Shown piece by piece: positions 5,109-6,168 of a stretch of 6,168 nucleotides of DNA. The first letter of the stretch is position 1; every line of letters begins with the position of its first letter. Made by a program: the position numbers and the translations under genes. Source of the DNA: Gammaproteobacteria bacterium (GTDB taxonomy: Bacteria; Pseudomonadota; Gammaproteobacteria; Methylococcales; Methylomonadaceae). Where the stretch lies: positions 1-6,168 of the forward strand of contig JAJRWJ010000141.1 in assembly GCA_024276805.1 (NCBI GenBank). Reading direction: 5' to 3'. The notes below the pieces were generated by a model. It saw nothing but the letters and a program-made list of their open reading frames with translations, ran no database searches and was not told where the DNA came from.

Positions 5109-6168
5109 TCAACCCTGGTGGGCGGAAAGCAGTCCGGAATCATCCAGCAGGGAAATGATGTCTGGTGATGACAGGGTTTTGCCATCAAGGGCCGGCAAGG
5201 CAATCATTTTCCTGGCCTGTTTTGCCAGCATCGGCGATGCGGCCAGTGCGCCGCTGACGGCCCGGACCGGTAAATTTTTCTGGGTCAGCCAGTCGATGCC
5301 CGCTTTCGCTCGTTGGACATTGGCCGCGGTAACGATGATGCTGTTGATGTGGCGGGTGAAGTGTTCTGATGCCAGCAGAGAATCCGCTGTCCGGTCGAGG
5401 CAGTCGGAAAGTTCCAATACTATCACTTCGACATCACGGGCGCATAGTTCCGAGATCAAGGCATCCAGCATAACGGCAAGCTGCTGCTGTTTGCGTGACA
5501 AGGGCGATACCCCGGGACAATCTCGCTGCTCCTGGCTGTCATGGCTGACATGATCAGCTTTGCCGCCATGCTCATGCGGCACGAGAGTCCCGGCCACTTT
5601 GGCTGCTCCGACTTGCAGGCCTGCCCGGCTCAATCCTTCGATCAGCTGCGCGGATGTGGTCGTCTGCCCTGCTTTTGCATCCATTCCAAGCACGGCGATC
5701 GTAAAAGGGGGATGATTTGTCTGGAGATTGTGATGAGATATCCAGTCATTGATGTTCAGGGGGCGGCCGGATCCGTCTCCGACAAGACCGAGAGGCTTGA
5801 TTTCCGCCGACAAATTGGCGCGGCGCTGTCGGGAGTGCAGTTTCGCGGCAATGCCATCCTGAGAGACGATCTGGCAGGGCTCCAGCTGTTCAGGGACATA
5901 GGCTTCAAACTGTTGGGGTGCATAGCGGTTGCCATAGCAGAGAATGACATATTCGTCTTTATGCAACAGGGATTTGTGGCCATTGGCCAGGGCGAGGTGC
6001 TTTTGCCGGCGGGGGGCTATGATTTTCGCCAGTACCAGGTCGCCCGCCTTGGGCCTGATCGGACCTGACAGCAGAGTCTTCATGACATATTTGGGAATAC
6101 GCCTGGTGCAGTATGCAGCTTTTAGCATGACAATAGGTCTTTTGGCAAAGGATCCGCTGGTGAAGTCC
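5109..6168 (-). CDS. P-loop NTPase-like protein with a degenerate Walker A motif (DUF1611-related?), 5' end uncertain
   Basis: Function unknown. From the first ATG in the window (6128) there are 339 residues. The N-terminal region (about 20-130) is a small domain with GDLVLAKI, GNRYAPQQFEAYVP and GDGSGRPLNINDW. The C-terminal region (about 140-335) is Rossmann-like: strand FTIAVLG, loop GMDAKAGQTTT at 148-158, then GLQVGAAKVAGT, a Walker B-like VIVLELSD at 235-242, and a final SGALAASP. From memory the loop resembles the GxDxxxGKxTT loop of DUF1611-type proteins, but the key lysine is Gln155. Between the two NTPase blocks is a His/Asp-rich stretch (184-204). The reading frame stays open from 6128 to the window edge (13 more codons: DFTSGSFAKRPIV), and neither the ATG at 6128 nor that at 6083 has a good ribosome binding site, so the true start may lie outside the window. 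The stop is at 5109. The neighbours give no clear hint of its job. Confidence 0.75.
   Translation of the reverse strand, partial: DFTSGSFAKRPIVMLKAAYCTRRIPKYVMKTLLSGPIRPKAGDLVLAKIIAPRRQKHLALANGHKSLLHKDEYVILCYGNRYAPQQFEAYVPEQLEPCQIVSQDGIAAKLHSRQRRANLSAEIKPLGLVGDGSGRPLNINDWISHHNLQTNHPPFTIAVLGMDAKAGQTTTSAQLIEGLSRAGLQVGAAKVAGTLVPHEHGGKADHVSHDSQEQRDCPGVSPLSRKQQQLAVMLDALISELCARDVEVIVLELSDCLDRTADSLLASEHFTRHINSIIVTAANVQRAKAGIDWLTQKNLPVRAVSGALAASPMLAKQARKMIALPALDGKTLSSPDIISLLDDSGLLSAHQG

Noticed and set aside
1..6168. CRISPR array, tRNA or rRNA genes, attachment sites, toxin-antitoxin pair.
   Set aside because: No regularly spaced direct repeats, cloverleaf sequences or suitable small gene pairs were seen on either strand.

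Overview
All six genes in this window lie on the minus strand, so they read from right to left. The content is ordinary proteobacterial chromosome: moderate GC, a carboxy-SAM synthase-like (CmoA) protein, a membrane-bound CHASE-GGDEF enzyme, an N-carbamoylputrescine amidase, a REP-type hairpin and an IS110-family insertion sequence at the left edge. These suggest a Gram-negative beta- or gammaproteobacterium. No rRNA, tRNA or lineage marker is present to place it more closely.

Reading in the direction of transcription from the right edge: (1) 6168-5109 is a protein with a degenerate P-loop. Its N-terminal part may continue beyond the window. (2) 5108-4731 is intergenic and holds a REP-like hairpin, a second perfect hairpin and a candidate promoter. 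(3) 4667-3783 encodes a nitrilase-superfamily amidase that closely fits AguB (putrescine synthesis from agmatine). (4) 3782-3446 is intergenic. It starts with a dense run of short palindromes and a good intrinsic terminator that closes the amidase transcript, and ends with the leader of the next unit. (5) 3445-2717 encodes a membrane methyltransferase of the isoprenylcysteine/phospholipid methyltransferase type. (6) 2613-1873 encodes the CmoA-like protein. (7) 1808-216 encodes a CHASE-GGDEF diguanylate cyclase with an intact active site and I-site. Genes 5-7 are probably one transcription unit, with gaps of 103 and 64 bases and no clear terminator between them. (8) At 58-1 the first 19 codons of an IS110-family transposase, with a good ribosome binding site, run off the left edge. 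The 160 bases between it and the cyclase contain a long nested inverted repeat.

Functionally this looks like two or three independent units: polyamine synthesis (AguB), a possible SAM-dependent modification unit feeding into or co-expressed with c-di-GMP signalling (membrane methyltransferase, CmoA-like protein, cyclase), and a mobile element just downstream of the cyclase. No defence system, CRISPR array or clearly new system is visible. The points most worth checking are the IS110 junction with its structured leader, the P-loop protein that has lost its Walker A lysine, and the CmoA-like gene sitting next to a membrane methyltransferase rather than cmoB.
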